Shown here: positions 20,542 to 33,130 of the stretch, piece after piece
Layout: each line of letters begins with the position of its first letter
Numbering within the stretch: position 1 is the first letter of the stretch
Source of the DNA: Apostichopus japonicus
Taxonomy: Eukaryota; Echinodermata; Holothuroidea; Aspidochirotida; Stichopodidae
DNA: 64,000 nt
Direction: 5' to 3'
Assembly (NCBI RefSeq): GCF_037975245.1
Contig: NC_092576.1
Coordinates: 30,978,611 to 31,042,610, forward strand
Notes under the pieces: model-generated
What the model saw: the letters and a program-made list of their open reading frames with translations, nothing else
Told to the model about the DNA's origin: nothing
Database searches by the model: none
Program-made: the position numbers and the translations under genes

Positions 20542-23500
20542 TTAAGGAAGATGACATTGAAAACCACCATGATCTAACGTAACAAGAGAAGAACCCTCTA
20601 CCCAAATTTTCTTAAACTTATACCCCGTCCACCTTTTAAAATCAATCGAGATCCTTCTCGTAACGTTCTTTTTCACAAACTTAATGAAAACATCATCACA
20701 TGATCGCTTGCCTTCAAAAACATATTGGCACCGGCGATCCCATAAGGCCTTGCGAACCCAAACATAAATATACCACAGACGACCCCAGATTACCTTAGTT
20801 GTATCTGGGGACGGATAGCCATAAACGAATATACTGAAAGTAAATGCACTCAATGGACCGATAAGATTTTCGGTGACCTTATTCACCCAACAAAGGATAC
20901 TATAAACAGACTTACAATCCCAAAATACATGACGAAATGATTCTAACTCCGAACAAAAGGGACACCGCCCGTCTCCTAACCCCCACTTTAGAAGTTTTAC
21001 CCTAGTATACAAAACCCTGTGCGTGGACTTCCAACTAAAAGACTTAAGAGAATTACAAAACAAAGGATGCATCGTCCCGTTCCAAATCGAGGGCCAATCC
21101 CAGTTCGGGTAGGACTCCTCTATCCTTGGGACCACCCTTTCAGAAACAAGCAACAGAACAATATCTTTTGTACTCTTACAAAGAGAAAGAAAATCGTTGT
21201 TTACATTACTCATAGCAAACAAAGCAACACTCGCGTGATAATACGAATTAGAAACAGAATCACAATGCGGCACTGCATTGGACCAAAGAAAAGGAAAAAT
21301 AACTCTCAGAGTTCTGGCTAGAAAATAACGGGCAAACATAAAATTACATGAGTAATCGTCACACCTCCTTAAAAAAGGTAACATAGGCCGAACTAATAAC
21401 GCTTTCATCTTGTACTTAAAATTATCCAGGCCAAGGCCTCCATTCTCTTTGCTAAGCATGACGACCTTCCTGCTAACTAATTCTGTTTTGTTCTTCCAAA
21501 GGAAAGAGAAAACCAAACGCAGAATATCATGGAAAATAAACAGGCGCGATGTAATAGAACAGTGAAAAAATACACATGTGAATAATGTTGACTTTACCCA
21601 GGAGCGTAAGGCAACGATTCTCCCAGGCACGTAACTTAGTCTTGGCCTTCTCGAACAAAGACCGCCAAAAGGAACGGATATAAATATCTTTTCCAAAACA
21701 AATACCATTTATAAAAATTTCACCTTCTCTCCACTGAATATCACCCATTACTCTACGTCCAACAAAAGCACCCAATTTTAGACCCTTGGTTTTATTTAAA
21801 TTAAGGGATGCACCTGTAGCCCTTTCAAACAAAGTATAGGCTTTCAAATAATTTACAACGTCACTCTGTGATGAGGCAATACACGTGGCATCATCTGCAT
21901 ATTGCAGTAACTTAATAACTCTCCCCCCAGACCCTGGAATGTGAAAACCTCTTATATTGTTACACTGTAGAATATACTGAGCTAAAGGCTCTATAAACAA
22001 AACATACAAAGCAGGAGACAATGGGCAGCCCTGACGAACACCTCTTTGGATTGATGACGTCATCAGAGAGCTGCCCATTGACGAGAACTTTACTACGAAT
22101 ATCAGTGTAAAGGATCTTAACCCACGATAAGAAATACGAACCTAAGTTCATTTTCTTAAGGACTTTAAAAAGAAATGACCAATTTACCTTGTCACAGGCT
22201 TTGTGTTGGTCCAGCGAAATAAAAGCACATGCATTTCCCCAAAACTTAACCATATCAGCAATATCTCTCAAAATCGAAAGGTTCTGGTGAATAGATAGAC
22301 CAGGCACCGAGCAAGTTTGAAAGATACCCACAATACTAGACATAACACGGGACAAACGTAATTGTAAAATTTTGGCAATAACTTTGTAGTCAGCTGTTAG
22401 CAGACTAATCGGCCTACGATTTGCGGGATCTAAGGCATCCCCTTTCTTCGGCAACAGAGTAACAACCGAAATACGCTGTGAAACTGATAACAATTTTCTA
22501 CAAAATACATCATTATATAAACACAACAAATCTTCACCAAGCAAATCCAAGAATTCTAAATAAAATTCAGCGGGGAGCCCGTCGATTCCTGGTGACTTAT
22601 TCTTAGCCATGGCAGATAATGCCAGCTTAATTTCACTTAACTCAATCGGCTTCTCCAAATCCTTAAGTTGATCGGCCGAAACCGAACAAGCAATAGAATT
22701 TAAGAGAGAAGACTGAGACTCTCGATCGACGGAATTATCCGCAGAATACAAATGACTGTAGAACTCATGAAAAACAATAACCCCAGTACCCTTAACAATA
22801 CAACCATTAGAATCCCGAACTTGTTTAATAAACTTAGCTTGAGCGCGGGCTCGCTCCTTCAAATAAAAATACCCAGGAGTTTCCCCATCCTCCAAAAATC
22901 TCTCCCTAGAACGAATAAAAGCGCCCTCTCTCTCCTCAGCGAGGATACGAGCAACAACTTCATTATCCCCCGAGAGACAACGAGACTGAAGCTCTTTTAA
23001 CACTTTGCGCTTTTCCCGAGCTCGGCGAACGCCATAAACAATACACAAATCTCTGATTCTGGACTTGATGGTTTCCCACCATTCCGCTACAGAAACAAAC
23101 CCTGCTTTAAGTGTCCGCCACAAACGTAAATACATTGACAAATCTTTTTTAAATTTAACATCATTAAGAATCGATAAATTACACTTCCAATAAAGCTTCT
23201 TAAAACCATTGCAATTAGAAATCTTCAAAGTAACCGAAAACGCATCATGATCAGAAAAAGGAAAGGGAATAACCTTATCATTGTACAGCGTAAAGTTACT
23301 ATTAACATAAATTCTGTCGAGACGAGAACTTAAACCTTTGCCGTGGTGCACCCACGTGCGACAACGTCTCGACGAACTGTCAATTAACGAGAAAGAATTC
23401 AGATAAGAATGGAGTTCCTGTCGCCCCACAAAACACGAAGTATTCAGAGAATCGCTTAATCGATCCTCTGCAAAGAATACACAATTGAAGTCTCCTCCAA

Positions 23501-23915
23501 CAATAACAGGTACGTCTCCACGTGAATAGGAAACCAAATCATTAAAAAATATGCTACGTTCTTTAGGCACGTTGGGTGCGTAGACATTACAGATACGAAC
23601 TGAGGAATTTTCAAAAGTACAAAGTACAGAAATACAACGCCCACCCTGGTCAGATCTTATTTGTGAAAAAGAGCACCGAAAATTGGGTGAAAAAGCAATA
23701 GCTACACCACACGAATGGTTAGACATAGCTGACGAATAAAACACCGGTCCCTTCCAAATATTTTGAAAATGAAGAAAATCATCAGCACATAAATACGTTT
23801 TTTGCAACAAAATAATATCAAAAGCGAAAATCTTTACCCAATGTAGAACATTTGAACACTTAACAGAATCCCTAATCCCGTGTACGTTAAGTGTCCCAAT
23901 AGAAAAATTAAACAT
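20542..23915 (-). pseudogene. ORF2 of copy B, two frameshifts
   Basis: ATG at 23915 (MFNFSIGTLNVHGIRD). The first segment (to about 21960) holds the APE domain (ILLQKTYL, where others have FLQETYL; GGDFNCVF; FSDHDAF) and the RT fingers and palm (ANRRPISLLTADYK). The second segment (22078-21527) carries [14 protein letters not shown] and LQYADDATC; the third (21708-20542) carries the thumb and C-terminal CPFCSELESFRHVFWDC knuckle. Frameshifts fall near 22040 and 21600. The Glu-to-Lys change in the conserved QET motif would disable the endonuclease even without the shifts. Confidence 0.85.
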
Positions 23916-24289
23916 TAGAGCGGTCGAGAGGATGAAGAACAAAACAGATTACACGTCCAAAAGAAAATAATTGTCGAACCACTGTATGTCGTGTTGTAAA
24001 ACAAACTCCGGGTGCTTCGTCGCAAGGTGGTTCACCCGCTCCTTTGGATTGTTGCACCCGGCATCACATTTCGTTAAGGGGCACTCACATCGCCCTAAAT
24101 CCATCTCGCTATGAGCAAACTCCACGTGGGTTCTAAAACCCCGAAAAGAAACAAAATCATCACCACATCCCTCACTCGGGCATGTGATCCACCTCTTTTC
24201 TTCCTGCACAATTTGGGATTGATTTACTAGCCCCTTTGCTTCAGAAGTGGTATCCTTCCTCTCAGCCGAACTAGATCTGTCTTGCCGCT

Positions 24290-24562
24290 TACTGAGTGGA
24301 GTGTATAGCCTAGTGGTTAACGCCGGCGTCTCCCAGTCATGAGATCCCCGGTTCGATTCCCCGCCGACAGCAATGTGTGTCGTCTGGCAAGGGTGTTGTT
24401 CAATAACAACTTCCTGACATGGACGTTAAATGAATGTGTGCCGAGAGATTGGCTTCGGTCAGCTTGCGAGTCTATAAGCCTCCATGGCTTCTTTCGCGAG
24501 TTCCTGCTTGCAGGAAGATCACATATACATACATACATACATACATACATACATACATACTG
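24290..24562 (+). mobile_element. tRNA-derived SINE inserted in ORF1 of copy B
   Basis: Perfect RNA polymerase III promoter boxes: A box TAGCCTAGTGG at 24306-24316 and B box GGTTCGATTCC at 24350-24360. A tRNA-unrelated body follows, then a (CATA)n tail at about 24527-24560. It runs opposite to the ORF1 it interrupts. The body shares 43 bp with 9546-9588. The target duplication is not clear. Confidence 0.85.
24527..24560 (+). repeat. (CATA)n microsatellite, SINE tail
   Basis: About eight CATA units end the SINE, consistent with tail-primed reverse transcription and later slippage. Confidence 0.85.
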
Positions 24563-25593
24563 GTCAACTTTCTTTCTTTCTTGCGTGACATCAACTGCCA
24601 GGGAGCGTCTTCAGCCGGTCGCTTAGCTAGGGATGTGGACTGGTCGACGTGCTCCTGAGCAATGGCGTTCTCCCCTGTAGTTTCCACTACCAGTGAGGAC
24701 TGCTTAACAATATTTACTTCCTCCATCTCGGAGGACCAAGACCCTCCATCACGACGTTGGGAGTGTCGGACAATGCCTTCAAAGGACCTTCTGACGTTGT
24801 GGTCTCGCTGGCAGCGGAAGCTGGCGAGACTTTCTCCTCAACCGGCATTTCCGAGTCAGAAGCCGATTTGCCCTCCTCCTGCGTTTCTGGTAACACTGAT
24901 GCGCCTCCGCTGACCCATGCTGCCGTCGTTGGATGGAGCTTATTCGCAAAGGACACCGGACATGCTTTGTATCCGTGCCCTGACTTGCCACATGTTGTAC
25001 ACGAAGAGGGAGCTTGGCAGTTTCGGGCAGAATGTCCAACCTCATGGCAGTTGTAACACCGGATTACAGCACAGTCTTTGGCCAGATGACCCTCCTCACC
25101 ACACTTTAAACATGTCCTGGGTTGGCCTGGATACCTGACCCAGCAAGATCTCCCACCCAAACTAAGAGATGAGGGGATTTCCTTCGCAAGCTGCATCTTG
25201 TATTGCCGAGTTCCCTTGAAGACAGGGAACTCGCTGTACCGGAGAAAACGGCCTCCAAGGACTTTACCAAAACGACCCAGGGCGAGTCTCACCACGTTGT
25301 CATCCAGTTCGTGTGGGACATGCAAGACAGTGACTATCTTCATGTTACTTGCATACGATGTTGCAGTGAATTTGCAGGAAGCAGACATCGATGGCCAGAA
25401 CTGTTTACGAATTTCCACAGTCTTGAAGGTAACGTCAAAGACTTGCCCTGGTAACGCTTGTACTGCCACCAGATGGTCAGCTGGTAACACACCTAACTCT
25501 TTCAATACCCCGAATACATTAACACTAGGTTCTTCGGCTTGAAGCCTTAACTGTACAGATCTCTCACGCAAGAGTTGTTTCATGTTGAGTACG

Positions 25594-25622
25594 TGATCTT
25601 AGCCAAAAGGCCGAGAAGCGAT
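25594..25622 (-). pseudogene. U2 snRNA locus 2: 5' fragment (nt 1-29)
   Basis: U2 5' end followed directly by copy B (CGTACTCAACATG). The AUG present in other U2 copies is cut here, so ORF1 of copy B uses its own ATG. Confidence 0.9.
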
Positions 25623-28012
25623 AACGATAACTAATGACAATTCCCAGCGTTAGGCTGACTTACAACTTACCTTCGTTCTGAAACTGACAGATATGGTAAG
25701 CCGATGACTGCTCTGATATCTAAATATCACCTTATATGTACCCTCGTTACGCCATTCTATATAACTTGAAGGTGTCTACAACCTTCGTTGTCCGCATTAT
25801 CACCGTTCCGCCCGGGTCCAGTGTTAGGGTCCAGTTTCAGATATGGTAAGCCGATGACTGCTCTGATATCTAAATATCACCTTATATGTACCCTCGTTAC
25901 GCCATTCTATATAACTTGAAGGTGTCTACAAACTTCGTTGTCCGCATTATCACCGTTCCGCCCGGGTCCAGTGTTAGGGTCCAGTTTCAGATATGGTAAG
26001 CCGATGACTGCTCTGATATCTAAATATCACCTTATATGTACCCTCGTTACGCCATTCTATATAACTTGAAGGTGTCTACAAACTTCGTTGTCCGCATTAT
26101 CACCGTTCCGCCCGGGTCCAGTGTTAGGGTCCAGTTTCAGATATGGTAAGCCGATGACTGCTCTGATATCTAAATATCACCTTATATGTACCCTCGTTAC
26201 GCCATTCTATATAACTTGAAGGTGTCTACAAACTTCGTTGTCCGCATTATCACCGTTCCGCCCGGGTCCAGTGTTAGGGTCCAGTTTCAGATATGGTAAG
26301 CCGATGACTGCTCTGATATCTAAATATCACCTTATATGTACCCTCGTTACGCCATTCTATATAACTTGAAGGTGTCTACAACCTTCGTTGTCCGCATTAT
26401 CACCGTTCCGCCCGGGTCCAGTGTTAGGGTCCAGTTTCAGATATGGTAAGCCGATGACTGCTCTGATATCTAAATATCACCTTATATGTACCCTCGTTAC
26501 GCCATTCTATATAACTTGAAGGTGTCTACAAACTTCGTTGTCCGCATTATCACCGTTCCGCCCGGGTCCAGTGTTAGGGTCCAGTTTCAGATATGGTAAG
26601 CCGATGACTGCTCTGATATCTAAATATCACCTTATATGTACCCTCGTTACGCCATTCTATATAACTTGAAGGTGTCTACAAACTTCGTTGTCCGCATTAT
26701 CACCGTTCCGCCCGGGTCCAGTGTTAGGGTCCAGTTTCAGATATGGTAAGCCGATGACTGCTCTGATATCTAAATATCACCTTATATGTACCCTCGTTAC
26801 GCCATTCTATATAACTTGAAGGTGTCTACAAACTTCGTTGTCCGCATTATCACCGTTCCGCCCGGGTCCAGTGTTAGGGTCCAGTTTCAGATATGGTAAG
26901 CCGATGACTGCTCTGATATCTAAATATCACCTTATATGTACCCTCGTTACGCCATTCTATATAACTTGAAGGTGTCTACAAACTTCGTTGTCCGCATTAT
27001 CACCGTTCCGCCCGGGTCCAGTGTTAGGGTCCAGTTTCAGATATGGTAAGCCGATGACTGCTCTGATATCTAAATATCACCTTATATGTACCCTCGTTAC
27101 GCCATTCTATATAACTTGAAGGTGTCTACAAACTTCGTTGTCCGCATTATCACCGTTCCGCCCGGGTCCAGTGTTAGGGTCCAGTTTCAGATATGGTAAG
27201 CCGATGACTGCTCTGATATCTAAATATCACCTTATATGTACCCTCGTTACGCCATTCTATATAACTTGAAGGTGTCTACAAACTTCGTTGTCCGCATTAT
27301 CACCGTTCCGCCCGGGTCCAGTGTTAGGGTCCAGTTTCAGATATGGTAAGCCGATGACTGCTCTGATATCTAAATATCACCTTATATGTACCCTCGTTAC
27401 GCCATTCTATATAACTTGAAGGTGTCTACAAACTTCGTTGTCCGCATTATCACCGTTCCGCCCGGGTCCAGTGTTAGGGTCCAGTTTCAGATATGGTAAG
27501 CCGATGACTGCTCTGATATCTAAATATCACCTTATATGTACCCTCGTTACGCCATTCTATATAACTTGAAGGTGTCTACAAACTTCGTTGTCCGCATTAT
27601 CACCGTTCCGCCCGGGTCCAGTGTTAGGGTCCAGTTTCAGATATGGTAAGCCGATGACTGCTCTGATATCTAAATATCACCTTATATGTACCCTCGTTAC
27701 GCCATTCTATATAACTTGAAGGTGTCTACAAACTTCGTTGTCCGCATTATCACCGTTCCGCCCGGGTCCAGTGTTAGGCCTGAAAAATGAAAAGGTCTAT
27801 CTTAACCGCATGCTTAGACTGTGCCGAGAAATCGTCGGCCGGGAAACACTATGTGACGTCACAGAAAGAGAATTTTCCTGTGACGTCACCGGAAAGTATT
27901 TCCGAATGGAAATTCCTGCGTATCAATTCGCTTAATCCGCGAGGGAAGATCAACAGGTAGGTAAGGTATCTCTTTTAACTTTCTTTTTTTTATTATTGAT
28001 GATATCCCCGAA
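25623..28012 (-). promoter_or_regulatory. Expanded U2 spacer of locus 2
   Basis: Same design as the 450-bp spacers but 2.39 kb long, because an upstream segment is amplified (25689-27777). The single-copy remainder keeps the TSS-proximal block (25623-25688), the TGACGTCA pair (27854-27861 and 27881-27888) and the TATCTCTTTTAAC block before locus 3. Confidence 0.65.
25689..27777. repeat. Tandem array of a 150-bp U2 upstream segment, about 14 units
   Basis: The unit AGATATGGTAAGCCG...GTCCAGTTTC recurs every 150 bp from 25689 to 27777. Copies are almost identical; an ACC/AAC variant (ACAACCTTCG) marks units 1 and 5. It corresponds to roughly -67 to -210 relative to the U2 5' end. In all other spacers the segment is single-copy. 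Confidence 0.95.
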
Positions 28013-28170
28013 GGGAGTGGGCCGAATCCCGGAGGTAGTGCAAGACCGGGCCAACCCGTGACCAGGACGGAGCAAGCTCCTATTCCATAGTCCATGTGCA
28101 AAAATCAGTTTACTATACAAGCGACTCGATGAGTCGCGTTTCAGATATTAAGCTGAAAAGAACAGATACT
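28013..28170 (-). pseudogene. U2 snRNA locus 3: 3' fragment (nt 35-192)
   Basis: 158-nt U2 3' part. Three insertions lie on its 5' side: a short element (28171-28238), copy C and copy D. Confidence 0.9.
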
Positions 28171-28238
28171 TTTTAAGAAAAAGTCACCCAGGAAAGAACC
28201 TGGGCACGAAAACCAAACTACCAAACGACTGATCCGCT
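28171..28238 (-). mobile_element. Short U2-specific insert (second 3'-end family), 68 bp
   Basis: The minus-strand sequence ends ...TGGGTGACTTTTTCTTAAAA against U2 nt 35, exactly where the Keshi-like elements end, but is unrelated to their 3' UTR. A 16-bp target copy (28239-28254) follows. The same sequence, longer on its 5' side, recurs at 43033-43174 and 43186-43282. Probably a 5'-truncated LINE 3' end or a U2-targeted SINE. Confidence 0.75.
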
Positions 28239-28254
28239 GAAAAGAACAGATACT
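28239..28254 (-). repeat. 16-bp target duplication between short insert and copy C
   Basis: GAAAAGAACAGATACT on the plus strand (U2 nt 35-50), present again at 28155-28170. Confidence 0.85.
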
Positions 28255-28379
28255 TTTCTTTCAAGTTTATTCAAACTTAAAAACAATACAACATACATCA
28301 AATTACATCATATAAAACTTTACAGTATATTTACAAAATGTGAAAGAAGTGAAAAATAATATGCCAACGTAAAACTACT

Positions 28380-31300
28380 CCATACAAGTATCATAACATA
28401 ATTCATCATTAATAACACGAACAAATGTACTTCCATTGTCCATAACTTTTATCTCCCGAAAAACGCTTAAAATCTGCCCTAATACGAATCTTGATATCGT
28501 TTTTAATTAAATAAATAACATCATCATCCGAAATGAAACGGGATTCAAAGACATGAATACAACGAGCTTTCCAAATATAAAACCTACATACGCAAAAAAC
28601 AAACCAAATCCTATCATACCCCTCCTTTGGAATACTGGGCGCCGGAGCGCCGAACAAAAAGAAACTTTGACTAAAGAAAACATTTCCCACTAATTTGGTA
28701 AACACCCGGCTCACCCACAGGAGAATACCATAAACCCTTCGACACTCCCAGAAAAGATGTGACAAGGACTCACTCTTACCACACCCTGCAAAAGAACAGA
28801 CACCCATCCCTATACCCCACCTTTTAAGTCTCTCCCTCGTATTCAAAACCCTATGTGAAAAACGCCATTGAAAGGCAACAAACTTATTCTCTAAAGCCGG
28901 GTGAAAAACCGCCTTCCAAATGTCACACCACGGTAATAAAGGAAAATTCCTTGTAACGTTAGGTAAAACATTCTCCCTTTCACGGAGAAGGGACACGATA
29001 TACTTTACAGAAAAACGATTTAATACAAAATGGCTGACATTCCTAAATAAATATTCAATTACATCACAAGCAAGTGCCAAAGACGGCGTACACTGGTCGC
29101 TATTAGGTCGTGAATTTGACCACAGCTCCGGCTGAAACCTGCGTAATCGCTTACTGATAAAATAGCGAACTAAGTATGCTGAACATAACAAAGGATCGTC
29201 GGTGAGAATACTCAAGACAGGCCTTACCAACATAGCATTAAGTTTGAGCTTACAATTCTCCAAACCCAGACCCCCTTCCCTCTTGTCGAGCATAACAACT
29301 TTTCTCGAAACCAGCTCCGTTTTCCCTGACTAAAGGAACGAAAAAGAGGCTTTTAAAACCTTCTTGACCACCACCTCGGGAACAGGGAAAACTGCAGCTA
29401 AAAAGTAAAACAATGGATATACAACGACATTAATGAGTAGGACCTTACCCAATAATGTTAAAACCCTACCCTTCCACATATTAATTAATAACTCCATTTT
29501 CTCAACCTTTTTACTCCAATTACTATAAATAGAGTTAGGAGTACCAAAAACAATTCCAGTGATTTTTATGGCCGTCTCACTCCAGTTAATATTAGCTGGA
29601 AGCTTCCGCCCAACAAAACCACCTAACTTTAACCCACATGTCTTAGATAAATTAATACACGCACCTGTGGCTCTACGAAACAAATCAATAGTATTAAAAA
29701 ACCCTTTCACATCACCATGGCAACTAGCGACGCACGTGGCGTCGTCAGCATACTGTAAAAATTTCACAGTCTTGCCGCTGCTACCAGGGAGTGAAAGACC
29801 CCTGATACCTCTAAAGGAAGAAATATAGCGAGCAAGAGGCTCGATAAACAAAACATATAATGACGGTGACAAGGGACACCCTTGTCGAACCCCTCTCTTA
29901 ATAAAAACATCACCGGATAACCGACCGTTGATCATTATACGGCTACAAATATTGGTATACAAAATACTGATCCACTTACAAAAATATTCACCAAAATTCA
30001 TTTACGCAAAACCTTTAACAAAAACGTCCAGTCGACCTTGTCGAAAGCTTTGTGCTGATCTAATGAAATCAGTGCACAGGAATTTCCTTTCAAATTAACA
30101 TAATCAATAACATCACGAATAACAAACAAATTCTGATGAATAGAACGACCGGGAACGGAACACGTTTGAAAATCATTTACAACGGAAGACATGACAGTAG
30201 AAATTCTTTTCTGTAATACTTTGGAAATAATCTTGTAATCAACAGTCAAGAGGCTGATAGGCCTCCTGTTGGTGGGGTCGAGGGGGTCCCCCATTTTAGG
30301 CAGGAGGGTAACGACCGCCGTCCGCTGTGAGTTACATAAAAAAACCATGACTGAAGATTTCATTAAACAACTCCAATAAATCCAGTCCTAAAATATCAAA
30401 GAAACACTTATAAAACTCACATGGCAACCCATCAATACCTGGCGACTTATTGTTCGCCATACTGTTAACTGCAAACTTAATTTCACACAATGTTAAGGGC
30501 TGATCGAGCCGAAAACGATCCGCATCAGCCACCTCGGCATGAATACAATCTAAAAATATATCTTGAGCCTCGCTCTCATTATCCTCAACAACAGAATACA
30601 AATTACTATAAAACTCATGAAAAACACCCACAACATCATCCCCCTGTACCACCCTACCCCCAGAGTCCCTAACCTCTTTAATGACCTTTCCCTCCGCACA
30701 ACTACGCTCCTTTATGACAAAAAAATCCCCGAACTTTCCCCTTCCTCTAAAACCTTCTCTCTCGAACGAACAAAAGCACCCCTTCTCTCCTCCGCAAGGA
30801 GCCGGGATACAGACTCTTTATCCCCGAAGAGACATCGAGACTGTACACCACGTAAAACACTGCGCTTCTCCCTTGCTTGGCGGACGCCGTGAAAAATACA
30901 TAAAGATTTAATTCTTTCTTTAACTACCTCCCACCACGCTGCTAAAGAATCAAACCCCGGAATAAGCGTGCGCCACAACCTGTAATGAGATTTAAAATCA
31001 TCGATAAACAAGACATCAGTTAAAATAGATACGTTAAATTTCCAATATCCTTTGCCCCGCACACTAACAATAGGGATTTCAACTTCCACTTTTAAGACCT
31101 CGTGGTCAGAAAACGGAAAGCTCATAACAGAGCTGTGTCGTGTACCAAACTCAATAGGAACATATATACGATCAATTCGAGAACTTAAACCTTTTCCGGA
31201 ATGCAGCCACGTGTGGCCACACCCGGAATGCCGCTCACGCAGCCAACAATCCGATAAATTAAATACACTTGTAAAGGATTTAATCTCCTCCCTCCCAACA

Positions 31301-31824
31301 AAACAAGAAGTATTTGCAGAGTCGCCGGAGCGATCCTGTTCAGACATAATACAATTAAAATCTCCCCCGATAATAAAAGGAATGTTTCCCCTCGTGTAAA
31401 AGGACATACTTTTAAGAAAAGAAACTCGCTCGCCGGGAGTACACAGTGCATATACATTACAAAAACGAACTGAATAAGAATCATGAAAAGTACAAAGCAC
31501 AGTAATACAACGCCCTAAATTATCGCGTTTAACTTGTGAATACGTACAACGTAACTTAGATGAAAAGGCAATAGCAACACCGTACGAGTGCGTTGAAGCT
31601 GCCGCGGAATAGAAAACGGGCCCATTCCACAGACTTTTAAAATATGTAAAATCATTGGAACACAAATACGTTTCTTGTAAAAAAACAATATCAAACTTAA
31701 ACAACTTAAGCCAATCAATTAAATCTCGACACTTGTTGTTGTCACGTGCGCCATGCACGTTAACCGTGCCGAGTGAAATGAAAAAATTCTCCATTGAACA
31801 TGAAAATAGGTGAAAATCAAACAT
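28380..31824 (-). pseudogene. ORF2 of copy C, broken
   Basis: ATG at 31824 overlaps the end of ORF1 by 8 nt (ATGTTTGA). The first 370 codons are open: APE motifs GTVNVHGARD, FLQETYL, GGDFNCIMSE and FSDHEVL. Frameshifts follow near 30720, 30345 and 30000. RT motifs include ANRRPIS (here TNRRPIS), [27 protein letters not shown] and [12 protein letters not shown] replaces the Trp of FLWSGKTEL at about 29330, and the frame resumes (MLDKREGGLG) to the C-terminal CSFAGCGKSESLSHLFWEC knuckle. Confidence 0.85.
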
Positions 31825-33130
31825 CCTTCAAGAAATAGTTGTCAAAAAAGGCTAGGTCGTGTTGACACACGAACCCGGGGTGCTTCGATGCCACATGCAT
31901 CCTCCACTCCGCTGGGTTGTTACATGTACACTCACAGCCCTTCACAGGGCACTCCACCCTGCCAACACTGTAATCAGGGTGCGAACTCGCGGCATGTACA
32001 AGGAAAGCTCCGAAGGATGAAAAATTCTCCTTGCATTTCGGAACAAGGCACGAGAACCAGTCCTTCTTTTCACAAATGATCTGCGACAGCTTAACACAGG
32101 TGCGCGCCCTCTCCACTAGGGGCGTGTGACGCGATCGCGAACGCGATCGTCGTGACGGCTGGGCTCCTTCAAACTGCCGCTTACGTCGGCGTACCGTCAT
32201 CCACAGATCGCTTTCGTCGTCTCCTGGGACCGAGTCCGGCTCAGACTCTCCATCTGCCCAGCTGCCCTTGGCTGCCCCTTTTACCTCTTCCGGGACGTCA
32301 AAGATGCTATCCGTAGCCGTATCGGCACTACCGTCTGAGCCTAGATCAGACATCGACTGTGCCGTCTCGACCACCTCATCAGCCGGGCCCGGGGGACTCG
32401 CACCCGTAGTCGGCGTCTCCATCACAACATCTTCTCCTGAAACGTCCCCTGCCTCCTCAACTTCGACAGGGTCAACCTCTGGCTCCTGTTGCCTCACTTT
32501 GCTGGCAAAAGAGACACCGCACGAACGGAAACCGTGACCGGCTTGGCCACAGGTCTCACAGACGGTAGTCTCCTTGCATGTTGCTGCCACGTGCCCCAGT
32601 TGACCACAGTTGTAACATCTGACTTGGTTGCAGTCAGATGCCAGGTGCCCGACGTCTCCACATTTCAAACAGGTCTTCTGCTGTCCTGAGTATCTCACCC
32701 AGCAGTTTCTCCCGACGATGCGGATGGAGGACGGGATATTCTTCTCCACCTTCATCCTATACTGGCGGGTGCCGTTGTAAAGGTTTGGGAAGTCACGGTG
32801 ACAGAGGCGTCTGCCACTTTCAACTTTTCCAAACCGTCCAAGAACCGACCGGACCACGCTATCATCCAACTCCACCGGAACGTACAGAACCGTTACAATC
32901 TAGGAGGTGGTCACGGAGTCCGGCATCTCAATCAGTTTTGGGAGGAAGTTCCGTTTGACCTCATCGGATTTGAAAGTGACATCAAATCCTCTTCCTGGTA
33001 ACGATTGGACGGCTACGAGATGCTCAGCAACGGACACTCCTATAGCTTTCAGACACTCAAACACATCTTTAATCGATTTTGCCGTAGCAAAACGAACATG
33101 AGCACTTTTGCTCCTTAGAAGTGGCTCCAT
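31817..33130 (-). pseudogene. ORF1 of copy C, one nonsense codon
   Basis: ATG at 33130 (MEPLLRSKSAHVRF). An in-frame TAG at about 32900 falls in the RRM-like region (TTS*IVTVLYVPVELDD). The rest is open: knuckles CLKCGDVGHLASDC, CYNCGQLGHVAATC and CETCGQAGHGFRSC, an acidic linker, an RS patch (RRSRSRSRH) and two C2H2 fingers ending FFDNYFLKDV. Only about 45 percent like ORF1 of A/D by eye, although the adjoining ORF2 start is nearly identical to A/D. Confidence 0.8.

Larger units (their letters stand above)
23949..25583 (-). pseudogene. ORF1 of copy B, frameshifted and split by a SINE
   Basis: ATG at 25583 (MKQLLRERSVQ). Residues 1-150 hold the RRM-like part (MKIVTVLHVPHELDD). Three CX2CX4HX4C knuckles follow (CLKCGEEGHLAKDC, CYNCHEVGHSARNC, CTTCGKSGHGYKAC). 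A 1-nt shift near 24716 moves the frame (MEEVNIVKQ...), and a tRNA-type SINE interrupts at about 24290-24562. Downstream the C2H2 pair resumes (WITCPSEGCGDDF..., CPLTKCDAGC...), ending FDNYFLLDV at 23949. Confidence 0.85.
20398..25593 (-). mobile_element. Copy B: U2-specific Tx1-group LINE, diverged subfamily
   Basis: Complete in extent (about 5.2 kb): the 3' end CTTGAAAGAAA abuts U2 nt 35, and the 5' end abuts U2 nt 29. ORF1 and ORF2 are both disrupted, and a SINE is inserted in ORF1. Protein sequence differs clearly from copies A, C, D, E and K, so it represents a separate lineage using the same target. U2 nt 30-34 are missing between the two flanks, so there is no target duplication here. 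Confidence 0.9.
28255..33130 (-). mobile_element. Copy C: U2-specific Tx1-group LINE, full extent, mutated
   Basis: Runs from the 3' terminus AATAAACTTGAAAGAAA to the ORF1 start. ORF1 has one in-frame stop and ORF2 several shifts. The sequence is mosaic: endonuclease like copies A/D, RT palm like copy E, ORF1 unlike either. Its 5' flank is not a normal U2 5' end but a 34-bp U2-like junction leading into copy D. Confidence 0.88.

Noticed and set aside
24300-24375. Functional tRNA gene
   Set aside because: A and B boxes are perfect, but the cloverleaf arms do not pair well, and a SINE body and (CATA)n tail follow.
20542-25583. Copy B as an R2- or Utopia-type element with a restriction-like endonuclease
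   Set aside because: It has an N-terminal APE-type endonuclease (NVHG, GGDFNC, SDHD) and a separate ORF1, which fits the Tx1 group instead.
25689-27777. Regular 150-bp repeats as a CRISPR array or centromeric satellite
   Set aside because: There are no unique spacers between repeats, and the unit is a segment of the U2 upstream region. The context is eukaryotic.
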